Notes: generated from the letters alone by a model not told the origin. Positions 14,800 through 22,270 are shown, numbered from the stretch's first letter. The stretch: DNA of 28,922 nt from Bacillota bacterium (GCA_023396215.1 JAEWWW010000119.1:1-28922), one strand, 5' to 3'. A program made the numbers and translations.

Positions 14800-15510
14800 T
14801 CATGCCAAACGGGTTAGGAACCTTCTTGTAAAAATAAAAATCCATACAGCGCACAGTGATAACGCCATTGCCAATGAAAATGGCCCTAAGCCCTCCGCAA
14901 TCATCCTGCCAATCCAAAAAGACGGGAGAAAGGCGGCCAAATAACCATAGGGAGCAGGAACAACCCATACAGCAACAAGCCCCAATAGACTTATTCCCAT
15001 CAGCTTTGAAAGGGCAAGCCCTTCCACACGGTTTGCCGCCATTGTCACAACCATCATTGCAAGTGCTATTCCCATTAAAGTGCTAATCAGCGAGCAGCAC
15101 AACACCACCGTTACAGATAGCCCGGAAAGCCCACAAATAAGTGTGATAATGCTCGTTACAAAAATAGCCCACGCCATAGGAAATCCGATACGCGCAACCA
15201 TATATGGATAGCCTGCGGTTGGAGTAACCTGGTAAAACGCGCTTATTCCTTCGTCCCGCTCTTCTAACAATAGAAATGCCGTTATCATGGCTGTAAGCAT
15301 TGGCGTTAAGCAGATTAAAAAACCGTCGACAAGGCCATACCAGGGTAACAACGAAAGTGATAGTTTTTCCTCTGTTGCCTTATTAACAAAGGGAATTGCC
15401 AGTTTGAACAATAACCCAATGATTACAGGAGCCGGAACAAGGGCAAATAACATTCCATCCCGTATGATTTGCCGCAGGCCGATTTGAAACAACTTTATTG
15501 TCTGCTTCAT
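14800..15510 (-). CDS. ABC transporter permease, second subunit
   Basis: This 236-residue protein is almost entirely hydrophobic with about six helices, beginning MKQTIKLFQIGLRQIIRDG. A cytoplasmic loop has LLEERDEGISAFYQVTP, resembling the permease coupling region of drug-type ABC exporters. The ATG at 15510 overlaps the stop of the upstream permease as ATGA, so translation is coupled; a longer frame to 15657 overlaps that gene and is not credible. With the other permease and the ATPase it should form a heterodimeric exporter. Some databases label similar gene sets as fluoroquinolone transport proteins, but the substrate here is unknown. The gene is clearly richer in A+T than the flanking regions. 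Confidence 0.8.
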   Translation of the reverse strand: MKQTIKLFQIGLRQIIRDGMLFALVPAPVIIGLLFKLAIPFVNKATEEKLSLSLLPWYGLVDGFLICLTPMLTAMITAFLLLEERDEGISAFYQVTPTAGYPYMVARIGFPMAWAIFVTSIITLICGLSGLSVTVVLCCSLISTLMGIALAMMVVTMAANRVEGLALSKLMGISLLGLVAVWVVPAPYGYLAAFLPSFWIGRMIAEGLGPFSLAMALSLCAVWIFIFTRRFLTRLA

Positions 15511-16208
15511 GCCTTTTCGCCCCCCTCTATCTGCATGGCGAGCGGAATACGCTTGCTGACGAGAATAACACCAACACCGAGCCATACAAGCATGATGATG
15601 AACGGCCAGATGTTTGCCACACCCGATAGCCCAATGGAATGATTGATAATACGCCAAAGGGCCATGCCCGGCGTTAAGTCCAGTATCGGCGCAGAGATGC
15701 CAAAGACCGCGGCAATAGGCGGTGTCAGCAAAACTGTCAATGGCAACGTGGCAATCAACATATAGTGATTAACTGAACGGGCATAGGACGCAAGCAAAAG
15801 CCCTATGAGTGTGAAAACCATAGCGCCAACAAATATGCTGATCGACAGTATCATATAATTTACATTCTCCCTCAACCCAGCAAGTGCAATGACATTGGCG
15901 GCCAATGTTGAAATTATCGCCAGCGAAACAGCTTTGGATAAAACATATTCTATCGGTTTGAGCGGTGAAACTCCCCAAAAGCCATGCAAGCCCTCTCCCT
16001 TTTCCAACAGCCATATCCCGCCGATAAAAAACGCACCAAGCATAGCAGGGTCAGTCAGAATGATAACAGACGCAACCGTTTTCCGATATTCAAAAGGACA
16101 TAAGAATAAAACAACCACGTATACCGCGCTGATAAACGCATAAAGAAAATAAAAGCCATATTTCAACTGATACCGTATATCGCCCACAAGTGCGGCTAAG
16201 TATCTCAT
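15507..16208 (-). CDS. ABC transporter permease, first subunit
   Basis: This 233-residue membrane protein has about six helices. The segment LLEKGEGLHGFWGVSPLKPIEYVLSK, after the second helix, is a likely coupling loop and parallels the ERDEG loop of the next gene. The start at 16208 is an ATG overlapping the ATPase stop as ATGA; a GTG three codons upstream is possible but would extend the overlap. It is the third gene of the TetR-ATPase-permease-permease chain. The two permeases are similar in size and layout, as expected for a heterodimer. The exported compound is not indicated by sequence; an antimicrobial or peptide is plausible because a TetR repressor controls the operon. Confidence 0.8.
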   Translation of the reverse strand: MRYLAALVGDIRYQLKYGFYFLYAFISAVYVVVLFLCPFEYRKTVASVIILTDPAMLGAFFIGGIWLLEKGEGLHGFWGVSPLKPIEYVLSKAVSLAIISTLAANVIALAGLRENVNYMILSISIFVGAMVFTLIGLLLASYARSVNHYMLIATLPLTVLLTPPIAAVFGISAPILDLTPGMALWRIINHSIGLSGVANIWPFIIMLVWLGVGVILVSKRIPLAMQIEGGEKA

Positions 16209-17059
16209 TGCAAGCACCTGCCTGTTAGTTCTATAAATACATCTTCCAGCGTTCGCTCCTTTGAATGTATACTCTTTAATGTTCCCATTTGCAATGCGGT
16301 CTGAAAGTCCGGCGACGCGCCAAGCTCGGCAAGCGCACAGGAACCGTTTATCTCTTTCCCATCAGAAATATACCGATAGCTGACCTGCGTATTCCCACCT
16401 TTTTCGCGCAGGGCATAGGGAGCGTCAAGAGCCTTGATTTTTCCGTCAACGATAAATGCAACGCGGTCACAAAGCTCTTCCGCGTCGTGCATGTTGTGGG
16501 TTGTCAGTATTACGGTTTTACCCATTTGTTTCTGTTCAAGCACCATATCCTTTAGTATTCTCGCGTTGGCGGGGTCGAGTCCGCTTGTCGGCTCGTCCAA
16601 TAAAAGCAACTGCGGATTATGGATAAGTGCGCGTATAAAACCGAGCCGCACTTTCATCCCTTTTGAAAAGCTGCCGACCTTTTTATCGGCTCCATTTTCA
16701 AGCCCAACCTTTGCCAGCAGTTGCATAGGGTCGGTAGGCTTTGCAGCATACAGCGACGCGAAGTAATTAAGGTTTTCAAGGGCGGTAAACTTGTTGTAGA
16801 AGTTGGGAAATTCAAAGTCAACGCCTATCCTTTCATAGTAGGCGTTTGTCCTGTTCTTCATCTCGATATCAAACACCCGGACACTTCCGCGATAATTGCG
16901 AAGGACGCCCGTTAAGATTTTTTGCATTGTGCTTTTTCCCGCGCCGGATGGGCCGAGAAAGCCAAATATTTCCCCCGGCTTCACCTCAAAGCTAATACCC
17001 TGTATGGTATCGCTCGGGGCGTTGGGATATTTAAGGAAAACATCCTTTACAGCTATCAT
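16205..17059 (-). CDS. ABC transporter ATP-binding protein
   Basis: This 284-residue ATPase powers the adjacent permeases. It shows Walker A GPSGAGKS (residues 36-43), a signature FSKGM at 131-135 in place of LSGGQ, Walker B LLLLDEPTSGLD from 151 and the H-loop TTHNMHD. The C-terminal 60 residues, ending in RTLEDVFIELTGRCLQ, are typical of drug- and bacteriocin-type exporters. The ATG at 17059 overlaps the regulator's TGA by four bases. The signature deviation (SKGM) is common in this subgroup and is not a sign of inactivity. Like its operon neighbours it is AT-richer than the surrounding DNA. Confidence 0.92.
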   Translation of the reverse strand: MIAVKDVFLKYPNAPSDTIQGISFEVKPGEIFGFLGPSGAGKSTMQKILTGVLRNYRGSVRVFDIEMKNRTNAYYERIGVDFEFPNFYNKFTALENLNYFASLYAAKPTDPMQLLAKVGLENGADKKVGSFSKGMKVRLGFIRALIHNPQLLLLDEPTSGLDPANARILKDMVLEQKQMGKTVILTTHNMHDAEELCDRVAFIVDGKIKALDAPYALREKGGNTQVSYRYISDGKEINGSCALAELGASPDFQTALQMGTLKSIHSKERTLEDVFIELTGRCLQ

Positions 17060-17649
17060 TTTTCATCACCCACAATCTCTTTCAATACACCGTCAAGAAT
17101 AATATTCATTACTGTTGTTCGGGTAGCCTCATCTTCACGCGACAGATTGAAAAAACTCAAAGCCACGGTTTGCATTATTTTTGCGGCTGTCGGAATATCA
17201 CAGGAAAAATGAACGCCATATTTTTGTAGCTTCAACAATTCTTCGCCATCATCATGGGTGTGCGCTTCCACCACTTCTTTTGGCAGTTTCCGAAAAAGAT
17301 AATCGGTCGTTTCATTGTCCACTGTTCGCATAAGCGGGTAACGCTCAAACTGGCTAATCATCCAAATAAAGGTTTGCTTCATTAACTCACGTGGCGGCAA
17401 ATCTAAATGAGCCTGTAAAAAACAATCCATTTCCACCCACATTCTATTTTGCATGGCAATCATGATTTCCATAAAAAGATGTTCTTTGCTCGGAAAGAAC
17501 GAGTAGAACGAACCTTTTGCAATTCCGGCAGCCTGCACCAATTCATCAATGGAAACCTTTTTAATGCCATAAGCGGTAAATAACCGTTCGCCCTCTTCAA
17601 ACAGTTTATTTTTAATAATTTCCTTTTCTTTTTCGCTGAAACGTGGCAT
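17056..17649 (-). CDS. TetR/AcrR-family regulator of the ABC operon
   Basis: This 197-residue repressor-type protein has an N-terminal helix-turn-helix, residues about 24-44: KKVSIDELVQAAGIAKGSFYSFFPSKEHLF. The rest is an all-helical ligand and dimer domain that I cannot match to a known effector. I chose the ATG at 17649 (MPRFSEKEK) because AGGAG at 17663-17659 lies at the right distance; the ATG at 17658 is immediately next to it. It is first in the operon and overlaps the ATPase by ATGA. A 13-bp inverted repeat lies over its promoter, so it probably represses its own operon and is released by a compound that the transporter exports. Confidence 0.9.
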   Translation of the reverse strand: MPRFSEKEKEIIKNKLFEEGERLFTAYGIKKVSIDELVQAAGIAKGSFYSFFPSKEHLFMEIMIAMQNRMWVEMDCFLQAHLDLPPRELMKQTFIWMISQFERYPLMRTVDNETTDYLFRKLPKEVVEAHTHDDGEELLKLQKYGVHFSCDIPTAAKIMQTVALSFFNLSREDEATRTTVMNIILDGVLKEIVGDEK

Positions 17650-17663
17650 GGGGCACATCTCCT

Positions 17664-17701
17664 ATCTATATGACTAAATTACATTTAATAGTCATATAGA
17701 T
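17664..17701 (-). promoter_or_regulatory. Inverted-repeat operator in the TetR promoter
   Basis: ATCTATATGACTA at 17664-17676 and TAGTCATATAGAT at 17689-17701 are perfect complements, 13 bp each with a 12-base centre. The site overlaps the -10 box and predicted start, so bound regulator would block transcription directly. The half-site spacing suits a TetR dimer or pair of dimers. Confidence 0.8.
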
Positions 17702-17728
17702 TTTATCATCTGTTGCGCGTAATGTCAA
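17700..17728 (-). promoter_or_regulatory. Promoter of the TetR-ABC operon
   Basis: On the minus strand a perfect TTGACA (17728-17723) and TAAAAT (17705-17700) are 17 bases apart. The predicted start is near 17693, with a leader of about 45 bases to the ATG at 17649. It is the clearest housekeeping promoter in the window. Confidence 0.85.
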
Positions 17729-17866
17729 CGGGTTTCAAGCGCTCCGCTAACCGGCAAGCAGGGCAAGTGTTTATACCCTTACAGATTTTTCAACTTTTCT
17801 CCTGTGGAAAGATTCAAAAATTGCTTGTTGGGGCAGCTACCCCATCTCCTAATTTTCTATAAAGCA

Positions 17867-17905
17867 AAAACAAGGTATCGTTTCAATCAAACGATACCTT
17901 GTTTT
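17867..17905 (-). terminator. Terminator of the glucitol PTS operon
   Basis: A 17-bp perfect stem, AAAACAAGGTATCGTTT (17867-17883) with AAACGATACCTTGTTTT (17889-17905) and a 5-base loop. On the minus strand it ends in TTTTTGCTTT. It follows the PTS IIA gene on that strand, 36 bases after its stop codon. Confidence 0.9.
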
Positions 17906-17940
17906 CAGATATTTTACTTGGCGGTCTTTTCTGGTTTTTA

Positions 17941-18300
17941 TCAGGTAAACATAATCTCAAACTGCTTGCCTATCTCGATGCTGGGCCGCCGTTCCCCGGC
18001 AAGCTCAATATGGCCGGGCAACTGGACGGCGTCGCTGCCGGTAAACTTAAAGGTGCAGTGGCCCATGGTGCGCAGGGTGTGGTTGGCTTCGTCGCCCACA
18101 GCGGTAACGACATAGGATTCATCGCCAAAGAGCACAACATCGCCCACCTTTACGTCCTTATCCAGCGTTGCGGCGGTATGATGCACCGAAAGATCCTTCA
18201 GCTCGGCGGGGGCGTTTTCGTTAAACACAATCAGCATATCCTGCTCGAGAAAATCCAGCGCCATGTCGCCAATGCCGGTGATGGTTGTTTTGTAATCCAT
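17941..18300 (-). CDS. srlB: PTS glucitol/sorbitol-specific IIA component
   Basis: This 119-residue cytoplasmic protein should pass phosphate from HPr to the IIB domain of the glucitol permease. The PTS IIA-Gut pattern is clear: ITGIGDMALDFLEQDMLIVFNENAPAELKDLSVHH, in which His40 or His41 is the likely phosphorylated residue, followed by VKVGDVVLFGDESYVVTAVG. The ATG at 18300 has GGAGG at 18311-18307. It is the last gene of the operon, but a 227-base gap with a strong hairpin separates it from the IIBC gene, so its expression may be set separately. A short TATAAT lies at 18324-18329 on the same strand. Confidence 0.9.
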   Translation of the reverse strand: MDYKTTITGIGDMALDFLEQDMLIVFNENAPAELKDLSVHHTAATLDKDVKVGDVVLFGDESYVVTAVGDEANHTLRTMGHCTFKFTGSDAVQLPGHIELAGERRPSIEIGKQFEIMFT

Positions 18301-18323
18301 GGTGAACCTCCAGATTCTTTATT

Positions 18324-18329
18324 ATTATA
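18324..18329 (-). promoter_or_regulatory. Possible -10 box before srlB
   Basis: TATAAT on the minus strand, 24 bases before the srlB start, without a recognisable -35 element. Because a terminator-like hairpin lies upstream (18450-18492), this could mark an internal promoter, but TATAAT alone in AT-rich DNA is weak evidence, and the spacing leaves a very short leader. Confidence 0.25.
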
Positions 18330-18449
18330 TATGGCAGCCTCTTTCATCGCCGAGGAACACTGTGTGTACCGGCCATTCAAACAGGCTCTGAACTGCGGAA
18401 AAAGCCCCGGCCTCTCGGCGCCGCCCCGCATCGACCATGCAAAAGAATG

Positions 18450-18492
18450 AAATCAACCGGCCCGCTGACCAAAGGGGCGGGCCGATTGATTT
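18450..18492 (-). terminator. Intercistronic hairpin between srlE and srlB
   Basis: A 16-base arm at 18450-18465 pairs with 18477-18492; on the minus strand every position pairs, one as G-T. It begins 36 bases after the srlE stop and is followed by CATTCTTTT. It may partly terminate transcription or protect the upstream mRNA. Confidence 0.7.
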
Positions 18493-18527
18493 TGCATACC
18501 GGGGTTTGTGCCCCGGCCAAATGCTAT

Positions 18528-19511
18528 TTAGGAGAACATACCGAAGCTGAACAGGAAGGCAATGATAACTGCCAGCGGGCCTGTAATCAGACGGGAGAAG
18601 AGGATGGCGGGTACGCCGATTTCGATGGTCTCGGGCTCGGCTTCACCAAGGGAAAGACCAACGGGGATAAAGTCGCCGCCAACCTGAGGGTCAATGGCGA
18701 ACAGAGCGGGCAGAGCCAGCGAGGGCGGGATAGCGCCCGCGCCAATCTGTGCGCCGACCAGTGTACCAACGACCTGCGCGATAACAGCGCCCGGGCCCAG
18801 AATGGGAGAGAGGAAGGGGATTGCGCAAACGATGGAGATAACCAGCAGGCCAGGCAGTGTGCCGGCTGCGGGAGAGATGGTCTTGGCAATCCAGTCGCCG
18901 GCGCCGGATTTGGTGATGATACCGATAATCATCGCAACAAAGGCCATGAAGGGCAGAACGTTGCGGATAACGGTGTCGATGGCTTCGCGGCCTGCCTGGA
19001 AGAACTTGCCTACCACGCTGCCGGTAGCCTTACCGATGCGGGTGATGATGCCGGACTTTTTGGCCGGTGCGGCAGAAGCAGCGGCGGGCTTTGCAGCCGG
19101 GGCTGCTGCGGCAGCGGCGGGACGGGCTGCAACGTCGCCTTCATACAGCGAAACGTTGTGCTCTTTTACGCCGGAAACATAGATATCGGCGGTGATGTAC
19201 TGTGCAAGAGGGCCGGCCTGGCCAACGGGGGTCAGGTTGATGGTAAATACGCCCTTCTTGGGGTAAACGCCGCAGCGGGCGGTGCCGCCGCAGTCGACGA
19301 TAACGCAAGCCATTTCATCATCGGGAACGCCGGTGCTGAAGCCGTCGACAGCAATGCCGCCGGTCAGGTTGGCGATGTGATGGGTCAGCGGGTCGATGCC
19401 GCCGCCGGTAACAGAAACAATCTTATTGGCTTTTTCGGTGGGGAGAATAACGAGAGGGCCGCCCCAGCCGCCGGTGCCTTTTTCAATTTTAACAGCTTTA
19501 TAATTACTCAT
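18528..19511 (-). CDS. srlE: PTS glucitol/sorbitol-specific IIB-IIC2 component
   Basis: This 327-residue protein combines a cytoplasmic IIB domain and a membrane domain. Residues 1-120 are IIB; VIVDCGGTARCGVYPKKG contains Cys74 and Cys80, one of which carries the phosphate (Cys74 is the likelier by comparison with the family motif). An Ala/Pro-rich linker follows at about 128-152, then about five membrane helices, with the motif FLSPILGPGAVIAQVVG. Together with SrlA and SrlB it imports sorbitol and phosphorylates it to sorbitol 6-phosphate. The ATG follows AGGAGGT and lies 12 bases after the srlA stop. The Ala-rich linker looks like natural low complexity. Confidence 0.93.
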   Translation of the reverse strand: MSNYKAVKIEKGTGGWGGPLVILPTEKANKIVSVTGGGIDPLTHHIANLTGGIAVDGFSTGVPDDEMACVIVDCGGTARCGVYPKKGVFTINLTPVGQAGPLAQYITADIYVSGVKEHNVSLYEGDVAARPAAAAAAPAAKPAAASAAPAKKSGIITRIGKATGSVVGKFFQAGREAIDTVIRNVLPFMAFVAMIIGIITKSGAGDWIAKTISPAAGTLPGLLVISIVCAIPFLSPILGPGAVIAQVVGTLVGAQIGAGAIPPSLALPALFAIDPQVGGDFIPVGLSLGEAEPETIEIGVPAILFSRLITGPLAVIIAFLFSFGMFS

Positions 19512-19523
19512 GATTCCTACCTC

Positions 19524-20045
19524 CTATGCTGCTCGTTTGCTGGCCATAGCTGCGTAGATTCTCTCGGTAACCATACCGCGGATGAGAATTACGATAACGC
19601 CAACAACGAAATAGCGGATGGCAAGGTCGCCCAGCGAATAGCCAAGAGCGGTTATGCCCTGTGCAATGCCCATGTAGACAAACAGCTCACCCGGGTTTGC
19701 ATGGGGAAAAAGTCCGGTAATAGGATGGCAGAAAGATACAGCGGCATCATAGAATGCGGGCTTGTATTTTTCCTCAAGGAACTTGCCAAAGGTGTAGGCC
19801 ATCGGGTTGGTGAGGAAGAACATTGCCATGATGGGCAGCAGCGTATACCGCAGAATAAAGTTTTTGCTGCTTGCACGGGCAACCCTCTCTACCTTCTCTT
19901 CGCCGATGAGCTTGACCACGGCATTAACCGCTGTAATCAGCACGATCAGGGTGGGGATAATACCGGTAACCAGACCCATAAAGGTCTCGCCGCCTGCGTT
20001 AAACAGGCCAATGAACCATGTCGCAAAGTTAGCAAGTATTTCCAA
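19524..20045 (-). CDS. srlA: PTS glucitol/sorbitol-specific IIC component
   Basis: This 173-residue membrane protein is the first part of the sorbitol channel. It starts EILANFATWFIGLFNAGGETFMGLVTGIIP, the usual SrlA opening, and includes FFLTNPMAYTFGKFLEEKYKPAF and SFCHPITGLFPHANPGELFVYMGIAQG. Its full length is normal for the family. The start must be the TTG at 20045, since an in-frame TAG lies three codons upstream; the ribosome site AAGGGAG is at 20062-20056, ten bases away. Downstream it is followed closely by srlE. TTG and the distant ribosome site suggest modest translation. Confidence 0.92.
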   Translation of the reverse strand: MEILANFATWFIGLFNAGGETFMGLVTGIIPTLIVLITAVNAVVKLIGEEKVERVARASSKNFILRYTLLPIMAMFFLTNPMAYTFGKFLEEKYKPAFYDAAVSFCHPITGLFPHANPGELFVYMGIAQGITALGYSLGDLAIRYFVVGVIVILIRGMVTERIYAAMASKRAA

Positions 20046-20051
20046 AACTTT

Positions 20052-20189
20052 CTATCTCCCTTCTTTGTGTGGACTTGTGTGGAATGCGGTGGCATCTCTT
20101 CCCTCAAAACAGACTACCTCGTTGGCACCTCCTAACACCAATCCTTTTATCACAGCCAGTCTGCGGTCTGGCACGGTGACCCAAATCAT
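20052..20189 (-). CDS. Possible 45-residue peptide upstream of srlA
   Basis: A minus-strand frame from an ATG at 20189 to a TAG at 20054-20052 encodes MIWVTVPDRRLAVIKGLVLG and a further 25 residues ending in HKEGR. It lies in the 184-base gap between gutM and srlA and is in the same frame as srlA, separated by TAG-AAA-GTT. GGAGGG lies next to the ATG, too close for a normal ribosome site, so translation is doubtful. I recognise no family. It may be a leader peptide or chance. Confidence 0.25.
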   Translation of the reverse strand: MIWVTVPDRRLAVIKGLVLGGANEVVCFEGRDATAFHTSPHKEGR

Positions 20190-20229
20190 CCCTCCGGCGG
20201 GCCCTGGCCCTTTGCCCGGAGTTTTAGGC

Positions 20230-20709
20230 TTAGTCGATGTCGGCAGCCTCCGGCTGCTCTTGTTGCTCCTGCAGCCTTTCTGCCTCTTCTCTTTTCATGC
20301 GGTTGTCAATGGCTTCCACCGCCTGTATCAGCACGCCCTTGCGCTTATCCGGCTGCTCGGGGTTGTAGGGGTGCCTTTTGCGCAGCCGCTTGTTTAGCTC
20401 CAAATCCTCGGCGATGCCCAGCTCCCGGGCCTCGCTCAGCGTCAGGCCGATGTACTCCGGCACAGGCTTAAACCGCTCAAAGATGGTGATGCCCAGCATC
20501 CGCATGCAGTTGTTAATTTTGTCGGTGGCGCGGTCGTAGGAGAGTATCAGTATCTGCCCGCTGCGCAGCACTCCCCGGCGGGAGCCGATGCCCAGAAGCC
20601 CCTTGCCCCGCATCGCCGCAATCGCTTTTTGAAAGCTTTTTACCTGCAGCACAGTAAGCAAACCCTGTGCGCTTAGCAGGACAAAAGCTGCAATGGCCCA
20701 GTATACCAT
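20230..20709 (-). CDS. gutM: GutM-family glucitol operon protein
   Basis: This 159-residue protein matches the GutM family, described as an activator of glucitol operons. It has an N-terminal membrane-like helix (VYWAIAAFVLLSAQGLLTVL), then VKSFQKAIAAMRGKGLLGIGSRRG and GQILILSYD, both characteristic, and a Gln/Glu-rich tail at the C terminus. The family is usually near 120 residues; the tail makes this copy longer. The ATG at 20709 follows GGAGG at the right distance. It is the second gene of the operon, 54 bases after the SorC regulator. The membrane-like N terminus makes direct DNA binding uncertain, although the name of the family implies regulation. Confidence 0.85.
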   Translation of the reverse strand: MVYWAIAAFVLLSAQGLLTVLQVKSFQKAIAAMRGKGLLGIGSRRGVLRSGQILILSYDRATDKINNCMRMLGITIFERFKPVPEYIGLTLSEARELGIAEDLELNKRLRKRHPYNPEQPDKRKGVLIQAVEAIDNRMKREEAERLQEQQEQPEAADID

Positions 20710-20763
20710 CGATGTACCTCCGGTTTTTATAATCGGCAGCCCCGTAACAGGGCAGGCGAGGGG

Positions 20764-21714
20764 TTATTTTCGTTCATGCAGTTGGCGGGCACAGGCGGCG
20801 TCGGTAACCAGCACGTTGATATAGCGCCCGTTGATAGCCCCCACAATGGCGTTGAGCTTGGATATGCCGGTGGCGACGCCCACCGAATAAGGTGTGTGGC
20901 GCAGGTCGGTGATATCCATGCCGCATACGTTATTATTCACCACAAAGTGGTCGGTGTTTCCATCAATATCGTAAAAGTGCAGGCAGACGTCGCCGGCCAC
21001 ATGGTTTTCCCGCATACGCTGCATATCGGTTTCGTTGTAATAGCCGGTGGCCATTACGGTGGATTCATTGGTGGGTACGCCGATGCCTACCAGCGCCACA
21101 TCCAGCTTTCTGGTCATCTTCAGAACCTCGCTGATGTAGGCGTCCTGCATCAGGTTTTCCTTGATGCGCTGGTCCGAAACCATCGCCGGGGCGTGCATCA
21201 GCATAAACTTGCCGTGAGAAGCCCTTGCAAGGTCGGCCACAATCTGGTTGCAGTGCACCTCCATGCCCACCTGCCCCATGCCTCCCACCAGCGGAATAAA
21301 GGTCAGCTCGCTGCCGCTGCCGGCGCTCAGGTAGGGTGCGATATGGGTCAACGTCGTGCCCATCGAAACACCGATGATATTGTTGTTTTTTACAATGCGC
21401 ATCAGAAACTGGGCGGCGGCCCGGCCGACCTCCCGTTTTTGTATCTCAAGGTTGGGCTCCTCTTTGACGACGATAACGTCCTTCAGGCCATACCTGCGTT
21501 CGAGGGAACGTTCAAGCTCAAAAAAGTTGATTTCGGCGGGCGGGGTGATATCAATCTGCACCAGGCCTTCCGCCCGGGCGTTTTTCAGGATGCGCGAGAT
21601 AGTCGGCCGCGAAAGCCCCAGACGCTGTGCAATCTGGTCCTGATTCAAATCCTGCTTATAATACATGTCGCATACCTTCAGCATGATGCGCAGGTCGTTC
21701 ACCATCTTTTTCAC
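20764..21714 (-). CDS. SorC-family sugar-responsive transcriptional regulator
   Basis: This 316-residue regulator has an N-terminal helix-turn-helix at about residues 20-50 (LNQDQIAQRLGLSRPTISRILKNARAEGLV). A C-terminal sugar-phosphate-binding domain of the SorC/DeoR type follows, with IIGVSMGTTLTHIAPYL and VALVGIGVPTNEST as conserved segments. It is the first gene of the sorbitol PTS operon, so it likely senses sorbitol 6-phosphate or a related phosphate and controls the operon. The start is a GTG at 21714, with GAGGGGGGTG upstream; an ATG three codons later (21705) is an alternative. Candidate operator half-sites lie upstream at 21781-21809. No sorbitol-6-phosphate dehydrogenase is present in the window. 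Confidence 0.93.
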   Translation of the reverse strand: MKKMVNDLRIMLKVCDMYYKQDLNQDQIAQRLGLSRPTISRILKNARAEGLVQIDITPPAEINFFELERSLERRYGLKDVIVVKEEPNLEIQKREVGRAAAQFLMRIVKNNNIIGVSMGTTLTHIAPYLSAGSGSELTFIPLVGGMGQVGMEVHCNQIVADLARASHGKFMLMHAPAMVSDQRIKENLMQDAYISEVLKMTRKLDVALVGIGVPTNESTVMATGYYNETDMQRMRENHVAGDVCLHFYDIDGNTDHFVVNNNVCGMDITDLRHTPYSVGVATGISKLNAIVGAINGRYINVLVTDAACARQLHERK

Positions 21715-21780
21715 CGAAACACCCCCCTCAAAACGTCCTTTTAAACAAAGCCTTGCTGCATTTTTTCATTCTAACAAATG

Positions 21781-21809
21781 TTCACAACATGCTTATTTGA
21801 ACTTGTGAA
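21781..21809 (-). promoter_or_regulatory. Candidate SorC-family operator
   Basis: TTCACAA at 21781-21787 and TTGTGAA at 21803-21809 are inverted 7-mers, 15 bases apart, 67 bases before the SorC gene start. TGTTCA and TTTGAAC lie nearby, resembling the TGAACA-type half-sites of the SorC family. The assignment is from arrangement only. Confidence 0.4.
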
Positions 21810-22073
21810 TAAATTATTACCTGTTTTTGAAATTAAGTCAAGACATCTTAGGGGAGATTAACAAAAGAGAGCTATTTTCAGTGACTTATATAGTTTGTAA
21901 TGTTAGCTATTGTAATAATTACACAGCAAAATTGATAAAAAAATATCAAAAAATTGAGCAAATGATACCATTATTTCAAAGATTGTTAATGAAAAAACGT
22001 AAAAGAGTTTTTGGGGCGGTTTTAGCTAAAGTGGTCGCTTTTGAAATATAATCTGTGAGTGCATATTGCAAGA

Positions 22074-22163
22074 TGAACAAACTATACAAAGGGAGTATAA
22101 TACAGAGCGGTGAAAGTCGGTCCATCCTGAGCCGGTAATTGAAAAGGACAACGGTCCTTTTTT
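22074..22163 (+). ncRNA. Possible short transcript with its own promoter and terminator
   Basis: TGAACA (22074-22079) and TATAAT (22096-22101), 16 bases apart, would start transcription near 22108. AAAAGGAC (22142-22149) pairs perfectly with GTCCTTTT (22154-22161) and leads into a run of six T, giving an RNA of about 55 bases. No open frame of note lies inside. It could be a small RNA, a short leader of araD, or chance juxtaposition of elements. Confidence 0.35.
22142..22163 (+). terminator. Intrinsic terminator upstream of araD
   Basis: An 8-bp stem, AAAAGGAC at 22142-22149 and GTCCTTTT at 22154-22161, with the loop AACG and a T-run to 22163. It precedes the araD promoter. Confidence 0.65.
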
Positions 22164-22240
22164 GCAGCCGTCCGTCTTTGATGAAGCCGCAGGGCAAGGC
22201 AGGCTTGCCGGCAGCGGAAAACCGCAGCCGCTTCAGGGGG

Positions 22241-22270
22241 TTGACCCCCGCTTTCTCCCGGTGCTATTAT
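22241..22270 (+). promoter_or_regulatory. araD promoter
   Basis: TTGACC at 22241-22246 and TATTAT at 22265-22270 are 18 bases apart, predicting a start near 22277. The leader of about 190 bases contains no recognised riboswitch. Confidence 0.6.

Noticed and set aside
18447..20135. 562-codon plus-strand frame across the PTS genes
   Set aside because: Antisense to srlE and srlA, which carry clear PTS motifs; composition rich in Gly, Asn and Cys like other shadow frames.
21827..22051. 74-codon plus-strand frame in the AT-rich gap
   Set aside because: Starts with TTG, has no ribosome site, no recognisable motif, and lies in AT-rich DNA where such frames arise by chance.
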